Positions 16,939 to 24,881 of a stretch of DNA of 64,000 bases are shown in pieces; position 1 is the stretch's first letter, and every line of letters starts with the position of its first letter. The DNA comes from Croceicoccus sediminis (GTDB taxonomy: Bacteria > Pseudomonadota > Alphaproteobacteria > Sphingomonadales > Sphingomonadaceae). The position numbers and the translations under genes are program-made. The DNA is taken from the NCBI RefSeq assembly GCF_007570835.1, contig NZ_SUNC01000001.1, positions 1,426,001 to 1,490,000 on the forward strand, in the 5' to 3' direction. The notes under the pieces were generated by a model. The model saw only the letters and a list, made by a program, of their open reading frames with translations, had not been told where the DNA came from and searched no databases.

Positions 16939-17928
16939 ATGGCAAGAATCACATTTCTAGAAGCGATCATGCAGGCGCAGCAGGAAGAGATGCAGCGCGA
17001 CGACAGCGTCTTCATCATGGGTGAAGACGTGCGCTGCAACGTCTTTGGCACCACCACCGGCTTCGTCGATGCCTTCGGCGCGGAACGCGTGCGCGACACG
17101 CCGATTTCCGAGAACGGTTTTATCGGGGCCGCGGGCGGCGCGGCGATGGTGGGCATGCGCCCCATCGTCGATGCGACGATATCGTCCTTCCTGTTCCCGG
17201 CGATGGACCAGATCTGTTCGATCATCGCGAAGTCGCGTTACATCTATGGTGGGCAGGCGCGCCTCCCGCTCGTGATCCGGTCGTGCCTGTTCTACGGCAA
17301 TTCGAACGCGGCGCAGCATTCGGACCGGCCCTACCCGATGTTCATGAACATGCCGGGCCTGAAGATCATCGCCCCGTCATGCGCCAGCGACATGAAGGGC
17401 CTGCTGAAGGCCGCCGTGCGCAGCGACGATCCCGTGCTCAGCTTCGAGGATTCGACCTGCTGGATGGCCAAGGACGAAGTGCCCGAGGGCGAACACGTCA
17501 TCCCGCTGGGCAAGGGCGACATCAAGCGCGAGGGCACCGACATCACGATCATCGGCGTCGCCGGCGGTGTGAACGTCGCGCTGAAGGCCGCCAAGGCGCT
17601 GGAGGCCGAAGGCATCTCTGCCGAAGTGATCGACCCGCGCACGCTGGTCCCGCTGGACCGCGAACTGATCCTGCAATCGGTGCGCAAGACGGGCCGCGCG
17701 ATATGCGTCGATCCCGCCCACATGACCTGCAGCGCGGCAAGCGAGATTTCGGCCACGATCGTCGAAAACGCCTTCGATGCCCTGCGTGCACCAGTCCTGC
17801 GCGTCACCACGCCCGATACGCACCTGCCCTTCAGTCCGCACATCGAAAAGCCGCTCTACCCCTCGGTGGAACGCATCGTCGACGCGGCCCGCAAGGTGAT
17901 GGGCGCCAAGCAGACCCAGCCCGCCTGA
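16939..17928 (+). CDS. Thiamine-diphosphate dehydrogenase E1 beta subunit
   Basis: A 329-residue transketolase-like E1 beta subunit beginning MARITFLEAIMQAQQEEM. Recognisable are IMGEDVRC, RVRDTPISENGFIGAA, the membrane-distal Y-G-G-Q-A-R-L-P-L-V-I-R segment, and EVIDPRTLVPLD in the C-terminal domain. The ATG at 16939 follows GAGGAGG; earlier in-frame codons overlap the alpha subunit. It pairs with the alpha subunit 13 bp upstream and resembles AcoB/PdhB. Its most likely partner is the lipoyl protein encoded 15 bp downstream. Confidence 0.9.
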   Translation: MARITFLEAIMQAQQEEMQRDDSVFIMGEDVRCNVFGTTTGFVDAFGAERVRDTPISENGFIGAAGGAAMVGMRPIVDATISSFLFPAMDQICSIIAKSRYIYGGQARLPLVIRSCLFYGNSNAAQHSDRPYPMFMNMPGLKIIAPSCASDMKGLLKAAVRSDDPVLSFEDSTCWMAKDEVPEGEHVIPLGKGDIKREGTDITIIGVAGGVNVALKAAKALEAEGISAEVIDPRTLVPLDRELILQSVRKTGRAICVDPAHMTCSAASEISATIVENAFDALRAPVLRVTTPDTHLPFSPHIEKPLYPSVERIVDAARKVMGAKQTQPA

Positions 17929-17943
17929 TCGGAAAGGAAAACC

Positions 17944-18186
17944 ATGGCTGAATTCACGGTAGTCCTGCCCCAGTACGGAATGGGCATGCAGGACGGCGAA
18001 ATCGTAAAGTGGCTCAAGGGCCCGGGGGACAGGGTCGCTGAAGGGGAAAACCTGGTCGAGGTCGAAGCGGCCAAGACCACGGTCGAAGTCCCTTCCCCCG
18101 TGTCCGGGACGGTGCTGCGGATCATCGCAGAGGAAGGCGAGACGGTCGACGTGCGCGCGCCGATCATGGTCATCGATACCGAGTAG
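17944..18186 (+). CDS. Stand-alone 80-residue lipoyl-domain protein
   Basis: The whole protein is one biotinyl/lipoyl domain. The modified Lys lies in VEAAKTTVEVPSP at the beta-hairpin tip, and the paired symmetric strands E-I-V-K-W-L and V-L-R-I-I-A are present. It ends straight after the domain (APIMVIDTE) with no subunit-binding domain and no E2 catalytic domain. It could be a free carrier like the H protein of glycine cleavage, accepting an acyl or hydroxyalkyl group from the adjacent E1. The variant E-A-A-K instead of E-T-D-K is a small departure from standard E2 sequences. Confidence 0.82.
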   Translation: MAEFTVVLPQYGMGMQDGEIVKWLKGPGDRVAEGENLVEVEAAKTTVEVPSPVSGTVLRIIAEEGETVDVRAPIMVIDTE

Positions 18187-18192
18187 GACGCG

Positions 18193-20556
18193 ATGGCGAT
18201 CGGAGAGAGCGCAGGCGGGACGGGCCGACGCCCGCCCCTGTGGGCGCGCCTGCTGGCCGCGGCATTTCTGGGCGTGGTCGGCATCGCGCTGCTGGGCGGC
18301 GGCGCATGGCTGATCTCGCTTGGCGGATCGGCCTACTACGCGCTGGCAGGGGCAGCCTGCCTTGCCGCTGGCGTGCTGTTATTGCGCGGCGATCGTCGGG
18401 CCCTGCCGATCTATGCCGCGCTCCTCGTGGGAACGCTCGTCTGGGCGGTGTGGGAAGTGGGCCTGACGTTCTGGCAACTCGTCCCGCGCGTGGCGGGTCC
18501 ATTGGTGATCGGCGTGATACTCGCCCTGCCCTTCGTGCAGCGTGCGCTTGTCGTAAGGCGCTCGCGAACAAGCGCTCTCCTGCCCGCCATCGCAGCCGGT
18601 GCCTCTGCCGTGGTCATGGCGGTCGCGTTTCTCCAGCTTCAACCCTACGACGTTGCCCCCAACGGCAATCGCGTCGCGGCGGCGGTCGCCGAGGATGGGC
18701 CCACGGACTGGACCGCGTATGGCAGCAACGCCGCAGGGCTGCGCCATTCGGGGGCCGACCAGATCACGCCCGCCAATGTCGCCAACCTGCAATCGGCATG
18801 GACTTTCCGGACAGGCGACACGGCGGAAAGCCGACCCGATATCGGCGTGCCCATGTCCTTCATGGCAACGCCGCTGATGGTCGATGACACCGTCTACTTC
18901 TGCTCGCCCACGGGCAAGGTCTTCGCTCTCGACGCCGATACGGGAAAGCCGGTCTGGACCCGCGATCCGCGTGCCGATATTGGCAATGCCCAGATGCTGA
19001 ATTGCCGCGGCGTTTCCTACCACGCCGATGCACAAGGCGCGGGCCTTTGTTCGGCACGCATCCTGTCGATGACGGTCGATGGCCGCCTTCTTGCCAGCGA
19101 TGCCAGAACCGGCAAGCCCTGCCCCGATTTCGGCAAGGACGGCAGCATCGACCTGACGCAGGGTCTGGGCTCCATCGATCCGCTGCGAAGCTATACCTCT
19201 TCGCCGCCCGCCATTATCGGCGATGTCGCGGTGCTCGGCTCTTACGTGCGCGACAATTTCGACAAGGACGACCCGTCGGGCGTGGTTCGTGCGTTCGATG
19301 TAAAGAGCGGCAGAATGCTATGGGGTTGGGACAGCGGCAGGCCCGACGATGCCCTGCAGCCCGCAGCGGGAGAGGAATGGACCCGCGGTTCGCCCAATGC
19401 GTGGAGCGTTTTCAGCGCCGATCCTGAACTCGGCCTCGTCTACCTGCCCACCGGCAATGCCACGCCCGACCATGTCGGGACTCATCGCTCGCCCGGTCTG
19501 GAACGCTATGCCAGCTCTATCGTCGCGCTGGACGTTGCAACTGGCAAAGTGCGGTGGAGCTTCCAGACCGTGCACCATGACATCTGGGACTATGACGTCC
19601 CGGCCCAGCCGGTCCTGTTCGATTATCCGTCGTCGGACGGTCCCGTACCCGCCCTTGCCGCGCCGACCAAGCAGGGGGAGATTTTCATCCTCGACCGCCG
19701 GACCGGCAAGCCGCTTATCGAGGTTGAGGAACGGTCCGTCCCGCAAGGAAACCTGCCAGGCGAACGCTATTCCCCGACGCAGCCGTTCAACAAGGACTTC
19801 GCCTCGTTCGCCCCGCCGAAGCTGACCGAGGCGTCGATGTGGGGGGCGACCCCGCTCGATCAGCTCTATTGCCGCATCCGGTTCCGGTCGCTCGACTACA
19901 AGGGGCTATATACTCCGCCTTCGGAGCGCGGGATGGTGCAATATCCCGGCACCTTCGGCACGCTGAACTGGGGCAGTGTCAGCATCGATACCGCGCGCGG
20001 ATTGATGATCGTGAACTCTGCCGCGATCCCGCAGGAAGTTCTGCTGTTCCCGCGGGACGGCGACGCCGAGACGCCAGAGGAAGCGACCAGTTCGCACGCG
20101 CCAGGATACCTGCCGCAGATCGGCACGGATTACGGCGTCAGTCTCTGGCCGATGCTTTCCCCGCTGGGCATTCCCTGCACTGCGCCGCCATGGGGCCATC
20201 TTTCGGCGGTCGACCTGAAAACGGGCAAGCTGGCGTGGCAACGCACCATCGGGACGAGCGAGGATGTCGCCCCGCTGGGCATCAGGATTCCGGGCGCCTT
20301 CAACCTTGGCGGATCGGTGACTACGAAAACGGGCCTGACCTTCATCGGCGCGACGATCGACGATTACCTGCGCGCTTTCGATACCGAGACCGGTGCCGAG
20401 CTATGGAAGGGCCGCCTGCCTGCTGGCGGACAGGCCACGCCGATCACGTATCGTTCGGCAAAAACCGGGCGACAGTACGTAGTGATCGCGGCCGGCGGGC
20501 ACATGTACATGGGCTCCACGCCGGGCGATCACGTTGTCGCCTTCGCGCTTCCATAA
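18193..20556 (+). CDS. Membrane-bound PQQ-dependent dehydrogenase (glucose/quinate/shikimate type)
   Basis: A 787-residue quinoprotein of the membrane glucose or quinate dehydrogenase family. About 150 N-terminal residues hold five predicted membrane helices (for example LLAAAFLGVVGIALLGGG and YALAGAACLAAGVLLL). The periplasmic propeller follows, with DWTAYGSNAAGLRHSGADQI, VHHDIWDYDVPAQPVLFD and GEIFILDRRTGKPL. Family members oxidise cyclic polyols or sugars and reduce ubiquinone directly. It is the last gene of the eight-gene operon, six bases after the lipoyl gene, and converges on a VOC gene. The substrate could be quinate-like, but this is not shown by sequence. Confidence 0.9.
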   Translation: MAIGESAGGTGRRPPLWARLLAAAFLGVVGIALLGGGAWLISLGGSAYYALAGAACLAAGVLLLRGDRRALPIYAALLVGTLVWAVWEVGLTFWQLVPRVAGPLVIGVILALPFVQRALVVRRSRTSALLPAIAAGASAVVMAVAFLQLQPYDVAPNGNRVAAAVAEDGPTDWTAYGSNAAGLRHSGADQITPANVANLQSAWTFRTGDTAESRPDIGVPMSFMATPLMVDDTVYFCSPTGKVFALDADTGKPVWTRDPRADIGNAQMLNCRGVSYHADAQGAGLCSARILSMTVDGRLLASDARTGKPCPDFGKDGSIDLTQGLGSIDPLRSYTSSPPAIIGDVAVLGSYVRDNFDKDDPSGVVRAFDVKSGRMLWGWDSGRPDDALQPAAGEEWTRGSPNAWSVFSADPELGLVYLPTGNATPDHVGTHRSPGLERYASSIVALDVATGKVRWSFQTVHHDIWDYDVPAQPVLFDYPSSDGPVPALAAPTKQGEIFILDRRTGKPLIEVEERSVPQGNLPGERYSPTQPFNKDFASFAPPKLTEASMWGATPLDQLYCRIRFRSLDYKGLYTPPSERGMVQYPGTFGTLNWGSVSIDTARGLMIVNSAAIPQEVLLFPRDGDAETPEEATSSHAPGYLPQIGTDYGVSLWPMLSPLGIPCTAPPWGHLSAVDLKTGKLAWQRTIGTSEDVAPLGIRIPGAFNLGGSVTTKTGLTFIGATIDDYLRAFDTETGAELWKGRLPAGGQATPITYRSAKTGRQYVVIAAGGHMYMGSTPGDHVVAFALP

Positions 20557-20573
20557 GCCAGGCAGCCGTTCGA

Positions 20574-21107
20574 TCAGATCGACATGCGTTGCGTCTTGCC
20601 ATCCCAGTCGCGCACTCCTGCGCGGATCATGTCGAAAGCCTCGAACATCGGTGGATGGGGCTCGATAATCTCGATGATGGGGCTAAGCCCCGGCACCGCC
20701 GTGTCCAGATAGGCGAAACGCGAAATCGGCAGGCTGCCTTCCAGCAGGACCGGCACGCCCCGCGCCCGGACATCGGCCATGACCGCGTCGTAGTCTTCGA
20801 CGAAGGTGCCGAAGTGGTGAATACCGCTCTGCCCGGATTCGAGGAATTCGCGGTATGTCGAAGGCGCGCTGCCCGGCTGGATCAGTTCGATCATCGTGTC
20901 GCCGCTGTAGGTTACGGCAATGCCGCCGAAGATCGGGTGGTCGTTCGGCACCGTCTCATCGCGCACGGCGACATGTTCGAACGGCAGGGGCAGCGGAAAT
21001 TCGAAGAACGGGCCGACCCCCATCTTCGTGGTCCAGTGTTCGATCGCGGCGTCGATGTCGGGCACGACATAGGCGACCTGGAAGGTGGTGCCGTACAATT
21101 TGCTCAT
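20574..21107 (-). CDS. VOC-superfamily (glyoxalase/dioxygenase-fold) protein
   Basis: A 177-residue VOC-fold protein. Two beta-alpha-beta-beta-beta modules are seen: FQVAYVVPDIDAAIEHW and, later, IHHFGTFVEDYDAVMADV. The C-terminal Glu of the metal site may be in I-I-E-I-I-E-P. Members include glyoxalase I, methylmalonyl-CoA epimerase and extradiol dioxygenases; without structural modelling the reaction is open. Start at the ATG of MSKLYGTTF (21107), which has GGAG eight bases upstream. It is divergent from two Rieske oxygenase genes and shares operator copy 4 with them. Confidence 0.78.
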   Translation of the reverse strand: MSKLYGTTFQVAYVVPDIDAAIEHWTTKMGVGPFFEFPLPLPFEHVAVRDETVPNDHPIFGGIAVTYSGDTMIELIQPGSAPSTYREFLESGQSGIHHFGTFVEDYDAVMADVRARGVPVLLEGSLPISRFAYLDTAVPGLSPIIEIIEPHPPMFEAFDMIRAGVRDWDGKTQRMSI

Positions 21108-21155
21108 CTTCGTCTCTCCACTGGCGCGCCTTGTCGTTCGCATGACGCTTGTCAC

Positions 21156-21184
21156 TTGCAAAACAATCATGACTGTTTTTTAAT
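21156..21184 (+). promoter_or_regulatory. Promoter with palindromic operator (copy 4) filling the -35/-10 spacer
   Basis: TTGCAA (21156-21161), a 17-bp spacer, then TTTAAT (21179-21184) resemble a sigma-70 promoter reading towards the Rieske genes. The operator core AACAAT-CATG-ACTGTT (21162-21177) occupies the spacer almost exactly. A protein bound here would block RNA polymerase, so the site is best explained as a repressor operator. The VOC gene starts 55 bp away on the other strand. Confidence 0.75.
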
Positions 21185-21287
21185 GGTAGTCCAGCCCCCC
21201 GTGGAGTCGGCCGGAAGAAACATGGTCGCACGCGGAACGGTCCCGGTTCGTAATCCGGGGAGAATCCCAATTGGAGAGGGACGCCTG

Positions 21288-22640
21288 ATGAAGCTCGATT
21301 TCGATGACTGGAACATCCATGTCGGCACGCCGCACCCGTTCAACAGCCGTGCGCCCCGGATCGACAACGGAACCGGCCGCCCCGATCCGCGCCGCTATCA
21401 CGATCCCGATTTCATGCGGGAAGAGTGGGAGAAGGTCTTCTGCAAGTCATGGCTTCTGGCCGGGCACGTGTCCGACATTCCCGAGGCCGGGGACTTCTTC
21501 AAATTCGACATCGGACCCGAAAGCTTCATCCTCGTTCGCGGAGAGGACGGCGCGGTCAAGGCGCACTACAACGTGTGCCCGCATCGCGGCAGCCAGTTGG
21601 TGACGACCGACTTTGGATCGGTGGACCAGTTCACTTGCCCGTTCCATTCGTGGAAATTCGACCTTGAAGGCAAGAACGTCGCCGTCACCGACGAAGAGAC
21701 GTTCCGCCCCGAAGTCCTGTGCCACGGGCACGACCTGTCCTCCGTCCGCTGCGAAGTGGCATGCGGGCTGGTCTTCATTTCGATGGACCCGGAAATCGAG
21801 CCACTGACGCAGTGGCTCGCGCCGATCCTGCCGCAGCTTGAGCTTTACGACATCGACAAGATGTACGTGGTCCAGCATCGCCGGTCCGACTGGGGCGCGA
21901 ACTGGAAGGGCGGGGTCGACGCCTTTGCAGAGATCTACCACCTCCATGCCGTGCACCCGCAGACCCAGTGCCTGATGGACGATCGCACCCAGATCGACTT
22001 GTGGCCCGGCGGCCTGTCGCGCCAGTTCGTGCCGTTTGCCCAGCCGGCGGAGCGGTACCACGACCAGGAAACCGTGAATCCGGGTATCCAGCTCATGCTG
22101 CGCGATGCAGGCATTGATCCCGAAACCTTCGAAGGCACCGCCGCCGAAACGCGCGAGGCCGTGCAGAAGGCCAAGCGCAAGCGGTCCGAGGAACTGGGGC
22201 TCGGCTATGAACGGTTCAGCGACAGCCAGCTTTCGGATTCGGTGGTCTATTCGCTGTTCCCCAACACGCAGATCGGTTGCCACCCCGAGGCGATCTTCCT
22301 GCACCGGTTCATCCCGCACGAAAGCGATCCGAACCAGTTCACTTACGACACCTGCATCCTTTACCGCCATGTCGATGCACCCGGTTACTGCGCACCGGCC
22401 TGGATGGGGCTGAGCGAGGAAACCGACATGTCGGGCAAGACCCGCCCCGAAATCGTGCACACCGGCCTTGGCGAACCGCCGGGGCTTGGCGAAGTGCTGG
22501 ACCAGGATTCCGATCTTCTGCCCATCGTGCAGCAAGGTGCGAAATCGCGCGGATTTCGCGGACCGTTGTGGAGCGAGCAGGAAGGCCGCCTGCGCCACTT
22601 CCACGGCGAACTCGACCGGCGCATGGGCAAAGGCACGTGA
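21288..22640 (+). CDS. Rieske non-haem iron oxygenase, alpha subunit (tandem copy A)
   Basis: A 450-residue ring-hydroxylating-oxygenase-type alpha subunit. The Rieske [2Fe-2S] site is C97-x-H99-x17-C117-x2-H120. The mononuclear iron site shows H218 and H223 (YHLHAVH) with Glu215 in place of the bridging Asp of naphthalene dioxygenase; bridging Glu is known in the CntA/GbcA group of alpha3 oxygenases. ATG at 21288 follows GGAGAGGG. Long open frame upstream of it is not real. Its stop overlaps the start of a second, very similar gene. No beta subunit, ferredoxin or reductase gene is in the window. It may hydroxylate or demethylate a pathway substrate. Confidence 0.9.
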   Translation: MKLDFDDWNIHVGTPHPFNSRAPRIDNGTGRPDPRRYHDPDFMREEWEKVFCKSWLLAGHVSDIPEAGDFFKFDIGPESFILVRGEDGAVKAHYNVCPHRGSQLVTTDFGSVDQFTCPFHSWKFDLEGKNVAVTDEETFRPEVLCHGHDLSSVRCEVACGLVFISMDPEIEPLTQWLAPILPQLELYDIDKMYVVQHRRSDWGANWKGGVDAFAEIYHLHAVHPQTQCLMDDRTQIDLWPGGLSRQFVPFAQPAERYHDQETVNPGIQLMLRDAGIDPETFEGTAAETREAVQKAKRKRSEELGLGYERFSDSQLSDSVVYSLFPNTQIGCHPEAIFLHRFIPHESDPNQFTYDTCILYRHVDAPGYCAPAWMGLSEETDMSGKTRPEIVHTGLGEPPGLGEVLDQDSDLLPIVQQGAKSRGFRGPLWSEQEGRLRHFHGELDRRMGKGT

Positions 22641-23983
22641 ACTACGATCCGCGCAGCTGGGCAGTCCACAAGGGGTCCGAACACCCCTTCGACCAGCCGG
22701 CCCCCGCCATCGACAACGGGGCCGAAAGGCTCGATCCGTCCCGCTACACTTCGAAGGCGTTCTTCGAGGACGAGTGGGAGAAAGTCTTTACCAGGACGTG
22801 GCTGCTGGCCGCACCGGCGAGCGATCTGCAGGAACCGGGCGACTGGGTGAAAGTCGATATCGGGCGCGAAAGCTTCCTCGTCGTTCGCGGCGAGGACGGC
22901 GCGGTCCACGCGCACTACAACGTTTGCCCCCACCGCGGCAGCCAGCTGGTCACGACCGACATGGGCAGCCAGGACAGCTTTACCTGCCCCTTCCATTCGT
23001 GGCGTTTCGCCCTCGACGGCAAGAACGAGAAGATCACCGACGAGGAAACCTTCCGCCCCGAAGTCCTGTGCCACGGCACCGACCTCACTTCGGTCCGCGC
23101 CGAGGAAGCAGTGGGCCTCGTCTTTATCTCGATGAGCGACGACGTGCCGCCGCTGAAGGAATTTCTCGGCCCGATCCTGCCCATGCTGGAAACGTATCGC
23201 ATCGACCAGATGCACGTGGTGCAGCATCGCCGATCGGACTGGGCCGCGAACTGGAAGGGCGGAATCGATGCTTTCTATGAAAGCTATCACCTCCACGCGA
23301 TCCATCCGCAAACGATGGGCGTGATCGACGATCGCACGCACATCGACCTCTACCCGCATGGATTGTCACGTCAGTTCGTGCCCATGGCGCAGCCCAATTC
23401 GCACTTTCCCGACCAGGAAGGCATAAATCCGGGTATCGCCATGCTGCTCGCCGATGCGGGAATCGATCCGGACACGTTCGACGGGACCGCGATGGAAAGC
23501 CGCGCCGCGGTGGCGCAGGCCAAACGGGACCGGGCGGAAAAGATCGGCCTCGACTATTCGCACTTTTCCGATGCGCAGCTGACCGATGCCACGATCTTCG
23601 GCATTTTCCCGAACATCCAGATCGGCTGCCACCCAGAGGCCGTTTTCCTGCACCGGTTCAACCCGCACGAAAGCGACCCTGAGCAGTTCACCTACGAAAC
23701 GACGATCCTCTACCGGCATGTCGACGCGCCGGGGTATGGCGCGCCGGGCTGGATGGGCCTTGGCGATGAAGTCGACGTGACCGGCAAGACGCGGCCCGAA
23801 GTGGTGCACACCGGCCTTGGCGAACCGCCGGGCATGGGCGAAGTTCTGGACCAGGATTCCGATCTTCTGCCCATCGTCCAAAAGGGCGCAAGGTCACGCG
23901 GCTTCGATGGCCCGCTGTGGTGCGAACAGGAAGCGCGCCTGCGGCACTTCCACACCGAACTGGATCGCTGGCTCGACAAGTAA
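22637..23983 (+). CDS. Rieske non-haem iron oxygenase, alpha subunit (tandem copy B)
   Basis: A 448-residue paralogue of the preceding gene with colinear spacing: Rieske ligands C97, H99, C117, H120, then E215, H218 and H223. Most residues around both iron sites are identical between the copies; differences concentrate in the N-terminus and in substrate-pocket regions such as the stretch after YHLHAIH. It starts with GTG at 22637, inside the GTGA overlap with the previous stop. Tandem copies could form a heteromeric enzyme or act on successive substrates. A strong terminator follows at 24012. Confidence 0.9.
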   Translation: MNYDPRSWAVHKGSEHPFDQPAPAIDNGAERLDPSRYTSKAFFEDEWEKVFTRTWLLAAPASDLQEPGDWVKVDIGRESFLVVRGEDGAVHAHYNVCPHRGSQLVTTDMGSQDSFTCPFHSWRFALDGKNEKITDEETFRPEVLCHGTDLTSVRAEEAVGLVFISMSDDVPPLKEFLGPILPMLETYRIDQMHVVQHRRSDWAANWKGGIDAFYESYHLHAIHPQTMGVIDDRTHIDLYPHGLSRQFVPMAQPNSHFPDQEGINPGIAMLLADAGIDPDTFDGTAMESRAAVAQAKRDRAEKIGLDYSHFSDAQLTDATIFGIFPNIQIGCHPEAVFLHRFNPHESDPEQFTYETTILYRHVDAPGYGAPGWMGLGDEVDVTGKTRPEVVHTGLGEPPGMGEVLDQDSDLLPIVQKGARSRGFDGPLWCEQEARLRHFHTELDRWLDK

Positions 23984-24011
23984 CGAAGCCAGCCAAATAG
24001 CCACCTCCCTG

Positions 24012-24046
24012 GCCCTGCCTCTCCCTCATGAGGCAGGGCTTTTTTT
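24012..24046 (+). terminator. Rho-independent terminator after the tandem Rieske genes
   Basis: A 10-bp perfect stem (GCCCTGCCTC at 24012-24021, its complement at 24030-24039), an 8-base loop and seven T residues (24040-24046). It is the clearest intrinsic terminator in the window. Confidence 0.93.
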
Positions 24047-24069
24047 GGCTGTTCTGGAAAAAACGCAGC

Positions 24070-24822
24070 TTAGAAGGGGCGGATCGTCACGCCGTTGTCG
24101 ATGACCAATTCGGCCCCGTTCACAAAGCGGGATTCGTCGCTGGCAAGGTAAAGCACCAGCGAGGCGACGTCCTTGGGCGCACCGGGCATGCCGGGCGGCA
24201 GCACGCCTTCGGCCACGGGCTTGGCCTCGCGCCCTTCGGCGCCTTGCACCATCGGCGTTTCGATCGCGCCGGGATGCACCGAATTGCAGCGGATCTTGTA
24301 TCCCTTTTCCTGGCACATCACGGCGACCGACTTGGTCATCGAACGCACCGCGCCCTTGGCCGCGGAATAGGCGAAGAAGATCGGATAGCCCAGCAGCGCG
24401 CCGGTCGAGCTCATGTTGACGATCGAACCGCCGTCGTTCTCGTTCATCAGCGGAATCGCATATTTGATGCCTAGGAAGACCCCGTCGGTCATGATCGCGT
24501 TCACCCAGCGGAATTTCTCAAGGCTGGTATCCTCGACATCGGCATTGAGCACGACGCCCGCGTTGTTGACGAGGATGTCGAGCCTTCCGAACCGGTCCTT
24601 GATCTCGCCGATCACCGACTGCCACTGCTCCTCGCTCGACACGTCGAGTGCCAGTGCGATTGCACCGCTGCCGATCCGGTCGGCGACGGTTTGCGCGGTG
24701 TCCTGCTTGACGTCGGTCACGACGACCGTCGCTCCCTCGGCCGCCAGAGCCTCGCAATCGGCGGCGCCAAGCCCCGAACCGCCACCCGTGACGAGCGCAA
24801 CCTTGCCTTCTACGCGGCCCAT
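24070..24822 (-). CDS. Short-chain dehydrogenase/reductase (SDR)
   Basis: A 250-residue classical SDR: TGGGSGLG cofactor motif, Asp in VVVTDVKQD (NAD preference), LVNNAGVV, catalytic Ser in N-M-S-S-T and Y-S-A-A-K. The C-terminal N-G-A-E-L-V-I-D-N-G-V-T is typical. Strong SD (GGAGAGAGG) before the ATG at 24822. It is second in a two-gene minus-strand unit after the extended SDR, 59 bp apart. Cyclic-alcohol dehydrogenases such as cyclopentanol dehydrogenase and 3-hydroxyacyl-CoA dehydrogenase type II have this layout. Substrate unknown. Confidence 0.87.
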   Translation of the reverse strand: MGRVEGKVALVTGGGSGLGAADCEALAAEGATVVVTDVKQDTAQTVADRIGSGAIALALDVSSEEQWQSVIGEIKDRFGRLDILVNNAGVVLNADVEDTSLEKFRWVNAIMTDGVFLGIKYAIPLMNENDGGSIVNMSSTGALLGYPIFFAYSAAKGAVRSMTKSVAVMCQEKGYKIRCNSVHPGAIETPMVQGAEGREAKPVAEGVLPPGMPGAPKDVASLVLYLASDESRFVNGAELVIDNGVTIRPF

Positions 24823-24881
24823 AATCCTCTCTCCTTCATGCTGATCCGCGTTTGTCGCGGTTTATGGCGATGCGGCGGGCC

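Noticed and set aside
14678-17225. Long minus-strand open frames opposite the M24-like and E1 genes
   Set aside because: Shadows of high-GC third codon positions; no start context and no protein-like composition.
18193-20556. Naming the membrane quinoprotein gcd or quiA
   Set aside because: Sequence motifs fit the whole family and do not distinguish glucose, quinate or other substrates.
19839-21287. Long in-frame upstream extension of the first tandem Rieske gene
   Set aside because: It crosses the end of the PQQ gene, the opposing VOC gene and the promoter; the ATG at 21288 with GGAGAGGG is well supported.
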